Of a stretch of DNA of 64,000 nucleotides, positions 46,441 through 60,105 are shown one piece after another. The stretch covers positions 20,950,828-21,014,827 of the forward strand of contig NC_087076.1 of the NCBI RefSeq assembly GCF_026151205.1, written 5' to 3'. Position 1 is the first letter of the stretch. Each line of letters begins with the position of its first letter. A program made the position numbers and the translations under genes. This DNA comes from Bolinopsis microptera (Eukaryota > Ctenophora > Tentaculata > Lobata > Bolinopsidae). Under the pieces are notes generated by a model that did not search any database, had not been told where the DNA came from, and worked only from the letters and a program-made list of their open reading frames with translations.

Positions 46441-49400
46441 TCATATTCATTTTTTCATGGGGATTTACAGAAGATATTAACTGCCCCACTATTAACTCAA
46501 GGAATATTGGTTTGTTGAACTCAAATATATAAACTTAAATTTTTTCATTCTGTAAAGTCAGGTGGAGGTGAAAGTTTAAATCGGGATAAAAATTGTACGA
46601 CTTCATATCTGCCCAAACGTATCCTGTTTCACATTACGTCAATGGGTTATTGACCTAAATAATCAACCAATAGAATGGGTCGGGTCGTACGATCGGCTTC
46701 ATCATGATATGATAGCATGATCAGGGTTGCATGAAACGTAAGAGAAAAGTGTTTTACTAGGGAAAAAAGTCAGGAGGAGGGGGGGTCAGGTCATGTTTAG
46801 TAATATTGATGTCGGAGGGAGGGGGTTGGGTCTTGATTACGGTTGATTAACGGAAGGGGGGTAAATCATTGATAAAATTATTGATTACGTAATATGTGAT
46901 CGACCCCTTAGTTTATCATGGTTCCCGATACGACCCAGTATCATGTGATTTCCACGTATAACGTGATCACAATGTATTGTTCTAGGGGGGGGAATGTAAA
47001 TTTGAATTATTATTTAATATAAATATTTATGATGAATTTAAAAAATGATTGAATCATTTATGATAATATACATTATTGAAATATCAAGCATTAAATTTAT
47101 AATATCGATAAGGTTTTAGATAATTAAATAATCTTTGCGTAATTCATTTTCGTTGTCGTTGGTGTGGTCGTGTCTAAGTTTATTAATCTCGAACATCGTA
47201 TGTAGTTTTTTTTGAAATTGTATGAGTGTGACTAAATTACTTAATAGTAAATTAACACTTGTAACTCGTATTTCGGCCAGCAATTATTTAGGAAAACAAT
47301 CATAAAAGTTATATTACTCCCCATTATATATAACAATTTTGTTGAAATTAGGTCAGCTTACGTAAAAAATTAGTTTTATTGACTAAATTAGTTTGAGCAT
47401 TTTCAATGGTCAGATTTTGAGTTTTCTACGAAATATTATAACCTATTTTGTCTTTTTTTGACACTTTTAAAGGTAATCAAGGCCAATTATCTCTCCCAAA
47501 TAATTTAGGTTCGGCAGTTAAGTATGATTGAAAGGTTTTGACAAATTTTCAGCATGATTGATGTTCAGGATACGAAGATATGACAGGATAATACGAAAAA
47601 ATCAACGAATTTCGCTCAGATTACGCGACTTTTACACGTACACCATAATTTTTGCTCCAAAAGCGGCACCAATAATATGGCACCTAGGCAAAACTAACTG
47701 ATCATTCCAAAAAGGGTATGACAAATTTGGACTGTGAAATTTCTCACAGTCTCTAGAAAACAATGTTACAAAAATTTTTGAAAATCGAGCTAGTTTATTT
47801 TTATCGTGCCCCCCTAATTCAGGGCCACTAGAACGTAGAGATCGGGTTAAATAAAAAATTCACGCAACAGGTCGAAGTCCGAGTTAGTAGTGATTAATCA
47901 TTCATTAATGCAGGACAATGGCCGAGCCTGAAACAGCGCCCCTCCCAATACTACGAGATGGAGCAAAAAAGATTAAGGTTTCTTTACATAGCGATGCTGA
48001 TCAAGTTGGTTGACGCAGTTGAAATTTTACCTGCCGGCGTAATCACACAAATATGGTTTCTGTGAGATTGGGGTCTCCTTTTTCAGGAAGGGATTTAGAT
48101 ATTATCCTTTATGTATTGAAGGTTTTTAGGCTACACGACGCTTGCTGTTCCAATGGCGAGGTTATGTGAGATAAGACACTTTGCTCTGTTCATGGTATGG
48201 TTCCATCATCTCTACCATTATATCTGCTCGGTGGTCCCAACTTCTATTACGTTTCTACTTTAGAGCTCTCATAGGATTTGGCTGTGGTTTAATACCATGA
48301 CAATAATTGGAGTTTTTGGTGCGAGAACAAATTTCTTCTATTGAGATTCTACAACATTTTCTTTCTTCCATGACTGCATTGCATTTACTTATGGAAAGTG
48401 CTGGGCTTCGCTAATGGGTTGGCTTTCTTCTTGAACACTAGGCTGGCGGGATCGTTTGTCCTCTTAAATCCATTCCATTTGTTCATCCCTACAATAATCA
48501 TGCTAACTTTGTTTCATTGAGGAAGAAGGCTGATTTACTGATTCAACGACCCGGAATGAACTCCAGTCCGTTAAACACTGTCTGTGAGAGTTCTAAAGGC
48601 GAGCATTTTCGGGTGCTTCAGTAGCTTCTTAGGTATGGATGTATCATGCTTTTCCAACACTTTTCAGGAATTACATTTAACCGACGAATCTGTAGTGGTC
48701 GTAAATGTGAGAAATGGTACATGGAGGTCAATTTATGATCCATTGCGGCGGGTCAACGGCCTAGCCCTACATCTTGGAAGGGCAGGATAGGATTTTTTTA
48801 GGCCACACAATTCAATTTCATGCCCTCAAAACACCTTTTTGCTTGGTTTTTGCCCAGATTAACGGGTCATTTCTAGCAGACCTGGCTTTATCATAGTAAT
48901 CGCTAATGATGGGCATACGGAAAATTATGTTATTCGATGCTGGGGCAGAGAGACCATCCTAAATTACGATGTGGAGTATTTTGGCTGTTGGCCTATCTTT
49001 GGGTGGTCGCCTGATGGAGGTGGGCAGTTTATAGGTGAGGTGATACGGTACCATCTCTCGTTGTTTTTTTCTGGATCGTTATCTTCTGTTATAGTTGCTT
49101 GATAGTGAGTCTCGGAGAGGTCGCTGTGATTTGGTCATTCATTGAACGGAAAGTGACAAAAGGGACTTGACGAGAGTTATTTTAAAAAACGTAGTAACTT
49201 TGGTTATTTATAGATTTTTTTGAATCAGGAAAATCGAGTAGTTTTGTGATAAGGAAGTATCATAGGACTTGATTTCTTCCTCAGAAAACAATAGATTTAA
49301 TTTTGTTTAAGACGTGTTCTTTTTTATAATTGAAAAAAATAAGAAAAATTAAGATTAAAAGTAAGAAAATATCGGTTGTTTCTGTCTCATTAAAATTGTG

Positions 49401-51514
49401 AATGTAGGCTTTTATGAAAAGTTCTTTCGTATGAGGGGGGGGGTCTCACATCCTTTTTAATCAAATTTACAATGATTGGTTCAATTTTTCATATTCTTTT
49501 TCATTATATTTTATCTATAAAAGTTTTATTTATAACTTTATATTACAAGACTTAATTTCTCACGAGGGTTCTAACATTTTTTTTTTCTGTTTTACTCTGC
49601 GGCCGTTGCATATTTCTGTAACCGTTTATTCTTTTACCTTTATAGTTATACTCGACTTCACTATAATCGCACCTCTTCTTTTGTATGATGCTTTGACTAA
49701 TTTTCTAGATAAATATTTGCCAAAAATTTAGTCATTGGTGATAAATTTATGAGGAAAACTATTTTTATATAGGGGTCATTCATAATGTTACAAGGTTTGT
49801 TTTATATCTAATTTCCCACTGGTTCGTAGTTAAAATTATATTCATAAATTATTCGTGGTTTATCTCAAGTGCTTAACTACATTACTATATTTTCTAGTGT
49901 AACCGGCCTTCGGCCGGGATTCACTGCCGCAGTTAAAATGGGTAGGAGTAATTACCCGCTGAGTCAAAGCCGCATTAGGCGGCAATTCTATTTGGAGTTC
50001 CCTCAACGTATACAATAGTATATCTGTACCCCACGACTATTACACCTCATAATTCCTCGTCTTTACCGATTCAAATGTTTTAGAAATTAACCTTATTCTA
50101 ATCCGCACCACACCCGCCTTATATTTGAATACAGCATTACATTGTCGTATGAAAGTAAACAAACAGACCGAAATGAGTGGCTCACCCTCCTAATAAGATG
50201 ATAGTTTTTCACCGCATATTACTTTTGTGTATGAAAGTATGAAACTTCGGTACAGTTTAAAAAGACGCAATCAGTAGCCCTATTCTCCTACTCTCTTGCG
50301 GTGCTAATCCTAATTACCAAAGTTACAATCTACAGTGCCAGTAATTAGAAAGAGAGCGAAATAGGAAGAGAAAGTGGAGGCCATTTTTAGTTGGTCCCCC
50401 CCCCACTCCATATTGTTGCTTTAATAGTTCAAAAACCATCATTTAAGCCACTTACCGTCTGGCCGATTTAAAAAAAATTGATATGGGCTTGTCAGAGTTT
50501 TGTCGGACACTATACCGAAAAAACAGTTCCGTAACTCTTACCATTTTCTTTGTATATCCGTTCGGTAATTACACACGAACGAATCAGACACACATTTGGT
50601 GTTATTAAAGTTGTTCATTGCTTCAATCTTAACCTTTAACTGATGTAATATGCTTTCTTACAAAAATCAATTTTATTCAATCTTAACTTTGTTTTCCCAC
50701 AAATTGTGTTCTTTGAGTTATTGAGCCACATCCGTGCTAATAAACTTAGCTACATCTGAAAGAAACTTACTCATGGCTTCTAGTACATATATATGTATAA
50801 GAACATCATTGTTTTTAAGCATACACCATAATCCATGCACCTTGACGCCGAATCTAGGCCTATCATATCTAGTGTCCGCGGTTGTTAAATTTAAATTGCT
50901 GTTGATTTATGAAAGAATCCGTAGACTTCTTTTATTCACTGATCCACAAAACTAGCACAAGCTTGTTCCAGCAAATCATCAAACATTGTCGGTTTCTCTA
51001 ACTAGATGTAGAAGATACTTTCAGGTCTCCTTAAAAGCACAGCTGGGTGGTTCGAACTGATCAACCAATCTACCCGCTCTAGCACACGGTCCACTATGAT
51101 AATAGTGTTGATTCTTTGTGCTAATGATATGTGAGAATACTGTGCTGTCGGAGAACTTTTGTCGGAGAGTCCCGCTTGATCAATGATCTGTTTTCTGGAA
51201 GACAAGAAGTCGTTACTAATATTTACTGATAATTTTGATATAAACCTCATTGATATGTGTTGGGCCAATTAAAACGTTAACTATTAGGTGAGTGCTCACT
51301 GCTCACATCTACATTACACCATTTTAAGAATTTGACCTGACTGGGATACGATTCCGACCGCCATGGCCAGTGGCTCCTGCACCATCAGTCCATTAAAAAA
51401 CAAATTAAAAAACTCCTACATTCTCTATCGCGCCCACATTAAGTGATCATTCTCCGAACTAAAAGAACGAGTTCAAGGTTCCGAGGTTCTTATTCACTGT
51501 ACAGTGATTTTGGA

Positions 51515-51845
51515 TTGTTCTTAAAGGCCACCGTCATTAATAACCAACTGCAATCGATGTATTTTCGAGACGCTAATTCCGAATCACCCCAACTAATATA
51601 AAGTGTTAAATGCTACCTGACGAGATATTCGGCGAAAAAAACTGTCTCGATCACGTGATATGACCGGATAAGGAAGTTAAGGTCTAATTTTTCGTTAGGG
51701 TTAGAGATTTCCAGCATATGTTTTGTTATGGACTTGGGTTAGGGTTGGGATCAGAATTAGTGGGTTAGGGTTTCGATTCAGTCGTTCGGACTGCTAAATA
51801 AGGGTGTTGAAAATAGTCACGTGACAGTCGAGTGTAGTGTGGATT
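51515..51845 (-). mobile_element. Copy of the 4.2-kb MITE-like element (right arm)
   Basis: Inverted partner of 39,235-39,575; contains TAGGGTTAGAG-type runs and the CACGTGACAGTCGAGTGTAG end. Confidence 0.6.
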
Positions 51846-52739
51846 AATCGTTCATCCATCAAGGTTTGCTCGCCGGGTCCCCGAAAAACAAAAGGACGTT
51901 CTTGAGAGATTATGGGTTTTAAATATAAAATTTTAATTTCTATTACGTGTTCGTTATATCATCTTCTCGAGTATCATTCCATCCAACAGTAATTTCTCCT
52001 TTTGGCTCAACCTTAGAAGAGAGCCTGCAGTTGTTGCAGTATGTGCTGTTCACCTGCATCCGTTCGAACCACTATTCCAATCTTCTCTTTTTGCGGGTTA
52101 TTAAGGTATAAGTTCGTGAAGGGTTGTTGTTCTCAGCTTCAGGGTTCGGTTCGTACTGAAATTTAAGTTCTTATACTCTATGACACCGTGGTAAATCATT
52201 GCCGTTCGAGATGGTTTCGCTTTTTTTCCTATGATCGTGACAATCTAGAGAGTGTTTTATGGAGGCAGCCTCGGCTAACATCATACACCCTCACAACGAA
52301 AGAGGAAAGAGATCACGGAAAGAGGAACATCCTATGGTACCAATCCCCATTAATCGCGCTTAACGTTTCACCAACATCGGAATGAAAGTTCTTCGCCATT
52401 TCATTTTGGATTATAGCATTTCCGAAAAACCTACACCGTCACAAAATCATCAATAGGAATTCTGTTATAAATAGCTATGCTGCATGCAAGTTTGGATTAA
52501 AAGGCTACTCAAAAGACACAACAAAACAGTCTAGAGAAGCAATTGAAAAGAGAAAAGCTTTCATGACCCACGATGGTACAATCACCGACAAAACTTCAAA
52601 AATCTAAGCACAGATGAGTTATCCGGGGACTATCAAAAGTGCTATATATGGGACTCAAGGATGAAAACATTTGAATATACCTTTATTTAGCCAATTGCAT
52701 ATTTCATAGACTGGAAGATTTAGACAACAATTAGTCTCG

Positions 52740-54190
52740 AACTTACTCGACTTAGGGCGGCATTCAGCGTACGAACAGAAAATAGTTCTTCTTCCAAATC
52801 TGTCTATCCAGCATGAGTTTGTTAATTCTTTGCTGTCGTTCAAGCCCCTGTGTACCTTCCGAAGGATGTCATTGTATGTGAGAATGTAGTCTTCCCCACT
52901 TCGACGATGTCCTTGAGAGGGGTTCCCGAAGAGAAGTTGTTGACACAATAGTTCTTCATGTCTGGCTAAATGACCTGCGAGATCTCTCTCATCCGATGCA
53001 GCTCAGTATCTTTATAGGTTGCTCTGTTGAGGTGTCCATACACATTGGCGCGTTAGTCTGCCGCTCTTTCCAGTCAATGTTCAGCTGCCTTTTCTCAGCA
53101 TTCTCGTATTACATGCATCAATACGTTTTGCGAGGGTCTGGCTGATCAGTCCATGTTTCAGAGCCATATAGAAGAATGGATGACTCGACTGTAGCACGAA
53201 CGAACAGTCGTTCTTGAGATTCTTCGACATATCCGACTTCCATACATAGCTTCCATTCTGGTCACACGCTCCCATGCTTAGCTTTCCTCATATTCGAAAT
53301 GTCCTTCTCGAAATCTTCACATTCTACTACCCCCAATGTATACGATGTCATCGACTTTCTCAATGTTCTTCCCACTCCAGCAACCAGAGTCGGGTTATCA
53401 TCATCTCTTATGTTGATTCCCATGTTGAGGTGGAGTCCAACGGTGTTGGCTGCCAGTTCAGCGACTCCTGGGAATCTTGTGCTCCGCAAACACTATCTGT
53501 TATAAGAGCAAGGTTGTCAGCTTGTCGATCAGTGACCTTGACTGCACGGGATAGCGACGGCTTTTCTAGGGTGTAGAGTAAACCAAATGTACCTACCCTC
53601 TAGGGACTCCCTCATAATCGTAGTCAATTACGATTATGAATAGGTAGGGGGCCAAAGTGTTCCTACATCCTCCTGATAGATGAAGAATGCTTCACTCAGG
53701 ACATCCTCGGTAATACTACGTGGCAAATGTGATCTGAATTAAATTTATGTATCAAGCCTACCAATCTCCTTGGAATTCATATGCCAGGAGGATCTTCATG
53801 AGGGAGTCCCACGGGGTGCACGCTTGGGTCCATGTCGATCGCCTTCTTGAAATCATATACAACTAGTCATTTTTCTTAGGCCAGGTATATGACTAGTTGT
53901 GAACCTACTCTCTCTGAATCCGTTCTGATTGATCCTAAGATGTCTTCCATGGCTAGGTGTGATCATGTTCTGTATCTTCTTTTTGAGAGTCTTCTTCAAT
54001 ATAGGATGTCAGTGAATACCTCTATAGTTATCTACTTTGGTCAAATTTCCCTTTCTTTGGAAACAGGCACGTGTTTAGTTACTTCCAATGGTCAGGAACA
54101 TCGCCATCAACCTAGTGATTTATTGCAGAAGTCAAGGATAAATCATCTACATCAACAAACAATAGATGTGATTCAAATTATATTATTTTG
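52740..54190 (-). pseudogene. RTE/L2-like LINE reverse transcriptase, broken copy in right arm
   Basis: Minus-strand pieces in LINE order: PKKGK..FDQ and DNYRG near 54,040, SVTDR..NLALITDSV-like text near 53,510 (the FADD site is damaged here, unlike the left arm), ELAANTVGLHLNMGINI near 53,440, RKSMTSYTLG, VWKSDMSKNLKN near 53,240 and ALKHGL near 53,155. The tail near 52,780 reads NSCWIDRFGRR. Breaks fall at different places from those in the left arm. Confidence 0.75.
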
Positions 54191-54559
54191 CCTTAAAAAA
54201 ATGTATCCTAGTCAGTAAGAAGTACGCCCATATGGGCATTTCTTAGAAAATTTCGTTAAGCCTGGATTTCATTTATAGGTGAGGGGGATAAAAGGTGGGG
54301 GGGGGGGGGGGGGTTTACTAAAAATATGTTAGGGGTTTAACAGTCAGTTCCATTATGTTGGGTCTTATACTACCACGTTTGTTTATTTTTCATAGTTGTT
54401 GCTTCCAAATGGATATGAACTACTAGTTGCGATTTGATTCGTCACCAAACATTCCGTCGATTTTTGGGGGCCACACCCAATTCAACATTACATTGCAAAT
54501 TTAAACTGGTGACGGGTGTTGTGTTTGTGAACTTGTTATGTGGACTCATTATGAAGATA

Positions 54560-55030
54560 TAAAACAGATTATTCAACAATATCCATGCTTCCATGATGCC
54601 TCGAATCTAGGACCATCAATATCTCATTGTCCGGTGTTATTAAATTTAAATGCTGTTGATTTATGAAGAACCGTAGTTTTCTTATTCACTTGACTCCACA
54701 AAACATAGCACAAGCTGTTCCAGCAATTCATTCAAACATTTCGGTTTCTCGGACTAGATGTAGTAAGTACTTTCAGGTCTCCTTACTTAAAAGACAGTGG
54801 GTGGGTTCAAACTGATCAAACCAATTACTCGCCTCTATCACACGGTCACTATCGATAATTAGTGTTAGTTCATTTGAGATATGGACAGAAAATACAACAA
54901 AAAATCAACATATTTCGTCAAAATTACGCGACTTTTACACCTACTTTTGCTTCAAATGCCGACGCACGATCAAATATGGCACTAGGCGAAACTCACCGAT
55001 CTTTTCCATAAAATTAATCTAATCGAACAC
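54560..55030. repeat. Mosaic of extra palindrome-derived segments
   Basis: Positions about 54,590-54,870 are a diverged direct copy of 50,830-51,110 (ACTAGATGTAG, TTTCAGGTCTCCTTA). Positions 54,880-55,030 are then a direct copy of 47,575-47,720 (ATTACGCGACTTTTACAC). The two source segments are not adjacent in the arm. Confidence 0.7.
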
Positions 55031-55935
55031 CAGATAGAATATCCATCTATCACAGTCTCTGTATGTGGGTGCAGGTTGACGGAGCTTTAAGTGATAATGA
55101 ATGGCAGGCTACGGGCTGGTCGTGGGAGGATATATTTGAAGATGGCAAGTAACATTTTGACCACGTAACTTCACACTGGTATTAAGTTCAAATAAAAGTG
55201 CCAAGCTTAAGGCAGTATTCTAAAGTATTATTTGCAAATATTCTAACCAATTAGTTTCTGAAATACATTGTTTTCAGAAAAGACTCATTGGTAACCATCG
55301 GTAACCGATCATACGTTCATTAAAGACGCCTTGGAAAGCATACTTCACTGACACACAAATTCGTCTGGAAATTTATTTTTGGATAAAGATGTCATTAGGT
55401 GATTACACCATTAGGTGATAACACCATTTGGTGATTACACCATTAGGTGATAACACCATTAGGTGATTGCACCATTACTAGACTTTCGAATACACTCCCG
55501 TGATAACTGTCAGTGTGTCACGTTTCTAGAAAAGAATTTGTTGAGGATTCATTTTGTTGATATTTTTCTCTCTATTTTTGTTTCATGTGGTTGTATTAAT
55601 TTGTGTCAACCAACCAACATTGAAAGTTTTAGACAAAACATCGATACAATGACGATTGAAATATAAGAATTAAAATGAAAGTCAAATTAAAGAAACTTTG
55701 AAAGTTTCAACTTTAAGATGCTTAATGATGGTCTTAGAACCTTCCGAGACGGACTCTCCAGGGCCTCCTCCCATGCATAGTTCTAGATTCTAGATAACCG
55801 ATACAGACAAATAATTCCGTTTTTGTTCATATTCATTTATGCATTATTAAATGAATCAGATGATAACCTAGAAAAATGTTGAAGAAACTTGAACATTTGT
55901 TTAATAGCTCTAAATATAAATAAAGTTCTTGTTTC
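55031..55935. other. Intergenic; 16-bp repeat and one possible orphan exon
   Basis: Positions 55,390-55,470 hold about five copies of AGGTGATTACACCATT and the variant with GATAACACC. At 55,075-55,148 an AG..GT-flanked open stretch begins VDGALSDNEWQATGWSW; I do not recognise it. The short frame at 55,463-55,666 is unremarkable. Confidence 0.4.
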
Positions 55936-56068
55936 TTACTGTGGATCGTCAAAGATATCTGCAATACTGCTGTAATTCGTTATAGCCTCTGAAAATGTTT
56001 AAACTTTACGCACATTCTTTCAAGGTAAACCCGAGAGTTTCCACGACACTGTTTACTGTTATCCTTAC

Positions 56069-59000
56069 TTAAACAAGTTTCATAGCTGCACGGATGTTGG
56101 ATAATGAAACTAGTGCTAAATATGATGATTTTAAAGTCGCGTACCTGATTCTTCAGCAATAATCTTCAATGGAGGAGGCGTATCTTCTTTAGGAGGAGAT
56201 GGAGGAGGTTCTATAGGTTTGGGTTTGATCCTTCTACCATTCTTACCGTACAGAACTTTCGGTTTTTCTGGAACTTTCTTCGTCTGTTGCTGCTTCACTG
56301 GTAGTTTCGAGCCGGGTATTCTTGAACCAGGTTTAGGTTTGTTATGAGTTGTCCTGTTGTTTTTATTGTTGTTATTCATCGTTCGTTGGCGCTGGACGGA
56401 TGACAATTCCCTCTCCTAAAATAATGTTATATGATACATATTATTTCAAGAGAAATAATCATTAAATCCTCAATCGAGAATAAAATGATAAACGATTCAC
56501 AACACTTTGAATTGGTGAAGGCAAGACTGTTAAATGTAGTAACCTGAAGTTGGATAAGTTTAGATTCTGCTGGAAGAACAGAGTTTTCTCGGCTCATGGT
56601 CTGACAGGAGACCTCGTGAACAGTTTGTGTGGCAGCATTGGACACATATCGTACAGACTGTTGCACTGGTGCTGGCTGTTGTACAAATACATGTTGCTGT
56701 GTTGGAGCTGGCTGCTGCACTGGTTGTTGTACTGGTTGTTGTACTGGCTGTTGTACTGGCTGCTCGACAGTTTCTTGAACGGGTGGTGGATCGGGGGTCT
56801 GAAGGTAATAAAGTTAAAAATTAGGTAGAGGCCTTGAACAATGCAAAGGGTGATTTTGAAACGTTAACCCTCCTAGGGGTACTGATTTGAAATGTAAGGT
56901 TAACTTAAATCAAACTATTAGCTTAGATAGGAAAATATCAGAACTAACATGAACAAGTGCTCGACCACTTTTTGGTCCTTGCGCTTTATTTGGTGGTCTA
57001 TTTGATTTATTAGTTGCAGCAACTGAGCTATTGCGCTGATTCCTCATTTGTATTTCTTGGATTGGTGGCTCCTCTTCCGGCTACGAATGATACGAGCAGT
57101 TAGTAAAGATGGCAAATACCTTAATTGCTATTATTTAGCATTCTATTGAAATGATGATGATCAATAAATCATAAATTAAACACTCCGTGTCCTTACCACA
57201 GTTGATCTCGTGTTAACGTTCTCATCCTGATCATTTCCGAAAGCTGACCTGCTTCTCTTGCTTCGCTTCTCCTCCTTTCGCTTTCTTGTTTGCCTCCTCA
57301 ATCTTTTGCCTCATCTCCTGGATCTGCTGCAACTGCGCTGCTTCTTTTTGTCTTCTTTTCTCCTGTTCTAACCTCACTTCCTCGGCCATTAACCTCTTTT
57401 CCTCCTCGATCCTCTTCATTTGTAGCTCCTCCTCTCGTTTTATCTTATCTTTCTCTTCCTTCTTGAGGCGTTCTCTTTCCTCTACTTGCTGTCTAATCAT
57501 TTCCTGAAGTAAGGAGAGTCAACAGGCCCTTTTTACTAGACTTTTAAATTATAAGAAAACAAAGAAGAAACAACAGTCAAGGGATACGTAAATCAAACAT
57601 GTGGACAACTCGTCAAATTAATAAAGCAGAAATTATAAATAATGACCTGATTTTCCCGGGCCCGTTTTCTAGCGTCTGTTCTCCTCTCCAACTCCTCAGG
57701 ATCAACCCATGCACCCTGTCCTAACATTCGGCCTTGAGTGGGACTTTCAGAAGTCTGTCGTGCTGGAGTTCTGGAGGCTAGGTGCTGAACTTGGGGAGGC
57801 TGCATGGTTACATTAGGTGACTGTTGAGTGTATACAGGGATATTGGGGGGTTGTTGGGGAATGTTTGGAGGGTAGTTATTGGGTTGTTGAGCAATGTTTG
57901 GAGGGACTTGCTGAAGATTCATTGCTGCGGGGTTATTGTACGCAGGTGCAGGTTGATAATTTGGCACCGTAGAACGGACACCAGTTGGAATGGAAGCTGG
58001 GTACGGTGACTTGTGTCTCAGCATTTTGTCTTGCTGATCTCTCTGTTTCTTTTCTCTAACTTGCGCTTCTGTAACAGAAAATTGATTTCTATATTTGTTT
58101 AATAATCGACATTTATTTCACATTGAGGTAAGAAGCAGTTAATTACGCAGAATCTTTACTAGATTTACTCTCTGTGACATACCTAGTTCCTGAACCCATT
58201 TCTGTCTCGCTACCTCCTGCGCTGATCTGTTGTCTTGTGGTTCACCACCGGTTATACTAAAACTCTGGTGGTAATGACCTGTGGGGAGGTGCTTGTAAGA
58301 TATCCTCAAATCATAGGGAATGTTAATCTGGTTACAATTGATGGCTTGATTATCTATAATTCCAGGGAGTTTGAGGTACGGAAATAAAACTGCAATCTGC
58401 AAAGTTCTGGTGTCTAGAGTTCATCATAAATGAAACACAAAACCGTATATCGCTCCTACTCGTAGTGGAGCATTATCTGGCACTCTGTATTTGTCAAAAC
58501 GAACATTTGAAGAATTAACTATGGATTGTGCCACTTACTGTTCATAGGTTTCGCTTCATTTACGGCAGGTGTTGGTTCCATTACTTGTTGGGAACCGACA
58601 ACTTGTTGATTTAAATGAGGCTGCCCATTAGGAACAACACCCACATTGCCAGACTGTGCAGCAATTAAACCATTTTGCTGCATTACCATTCCAGTTTGGT
58701 GAGGCACAAATGATTGCTGATTGCTCTCCTCGGGCCTCACATTATAAACTCTTTGTGCAGAGAAAGAAGGAGTGGGTGGCAACGGCTGCTGAGAGGCTAT
58801 TCTCAAAGCATTGTCCACCACGACTCTATCAGCTACAGTACTTCTCATTGCTTGTTGTTGGGTTCTCTTCGCTTGATATGGGTCCACATACCCAGTGTTG
58901 AAAATATTCGACTGATTTTTCATGTAAAAATTGTTTTGACTGGCCCTGACATTTTGCTGCTGTTGCACAGGATCTTCAGGTGGTGCTGCAACTGGGTATT

Positions 59001-60105
59001 GATAGGTTGGGACGGGCTGAGTCTGAACAACTTCAACAGGAGGAGCTTGGTGTTGGATTGGAGCCTCAGGTTGGGGTGGCTGAGAGGAGTATACTTGAAC
59101 ATTTGATGGAGGAACTGTCTTTGGTTCATTACGTGACTGTTGTTGTTTTGGAGAGTTTGATTTGGCAGCTTTTGGAGGGTTTGTTGATCTTTTAGGACCT
59201 GAGAAAAGATTAGATTGTTCAAAATTTGGTAGGTTAGGTTCAGATCTTGTTAATTAAAATTAAAAGCAAATCTCAGTATAATCTGTTCAGTGTTCACATT
59301 ATTATTTCTTTACTTGATGATTTGAACTTTATGAGCAGGTATTTTACTTGAAAAACCGACATTTTGCAATAATAGGGCTATACGAACCCTTGTTTCTTTC
59401 GCCTACAACTGGCTCAGGTTTCACTCTGTGATGTCTTGTCTTCTGGACAGGAGGTGGTCTTGCTCTACTTTGCACCTAAATTTACAATCAGTTCACATCA
59501 ATATAAAAATGTGTAAGTTTGCTGGAACTGAAAGATACATTTGAAGCTAACTTTAAAGTCTTAAAATTTGGTTGCTAAATACCTTGGGAGCTACATTACT
59601 CTTCTGTACTGCATTAGTGTTGCCTGCTTGCTGCTGACCTAAAATGAAGTTATGTTTTATAGAATATATTATATATGTTCTGCAATATGAGATATTATTA
59701 TGAAGGCAGATAAAGAAGCCCAAACCCTGCAATGCAGGGTTTGGGCTTAACTTCTGAATTCAAAGATATAATAATGGTCGCCATTTTTCAAGAAGTTATT
59801 GGTCTCAGCATCAATGTAGCGAAATTTTATTTCGCAAATTAGGTAAGTTACCAATAAAGCTACACTGATTGTATCTTATAGATTGTTACCTCTTCTGCGC
59901 CTAGTGCGAGCATTTCCCTGTAGATTAGATTGCAGAGAAGCTAGAAAATCATCAGCAGGTCTCCTAAGACAATTATATTGTCAAAGATTAATAACTTGAT
60001 ACTGATACATTAATATCAAAAACGTATAAATATTTAAAACTAATGGAAATTAGAAAATTATGAACAGCTTCCTTGTTACCTGGGCTGAGTTGCACTAACG
60101 GACAT
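56069..60105 (-). CDS. CCDC66: CCDC66-like coiled-coil protein (centrosome/cilium), 13 exons
   Basis: Minus-strand exons in phase: 60105-60080 (ATG), 59963-59890, 59638-59583, 59475-59388, 59198-58539, 58278-58183, 58068-57647, 57503-57249, 57226-57197 (uncertain), 57080-56949, 56798-56544, 56415-56145, 56085-56069 (stop). About 793 aa. The long middle is Gln/Pro/Asn-rich and probably disordered. ARQKWVQEL..AQVREKK and then WVDPEELERRTDARKRA leading into a ~75-residue charged coiled coil (QQVEERERLKKEEKDK ...) match the order of the CCDC66 domain as I remember it. EQPVQQPVQQ repeats follow. CCDC66 acts at centriolar satellites, microtubules and ciliary axonemes. An alternative last exon (55958-55936, ending DIFDDPQ) is possible. 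The coiled coil is certain, the orthology likely. Confidence 0.75.

Larger units (their letters stand above)
45762..54410. repeat. Right arm of 17.7-kb imperfect palindrome
   Basis: Diverged reverse complement of 36,750-45,354 along its full length, ending beside a G-run (about 54,296-54,314) that pairs with the C-run at 36,825-36,840. Single-base indels dominate the differences. No intact gene is present. Confidence 0.9.

Noticed and set aside
56550-59195. Several plus-strand frames opposite the CCDC66-like exons
   Set aside because: They mirror the Gln/Pro-rich and coiled-coil exons and have no motif of their own.
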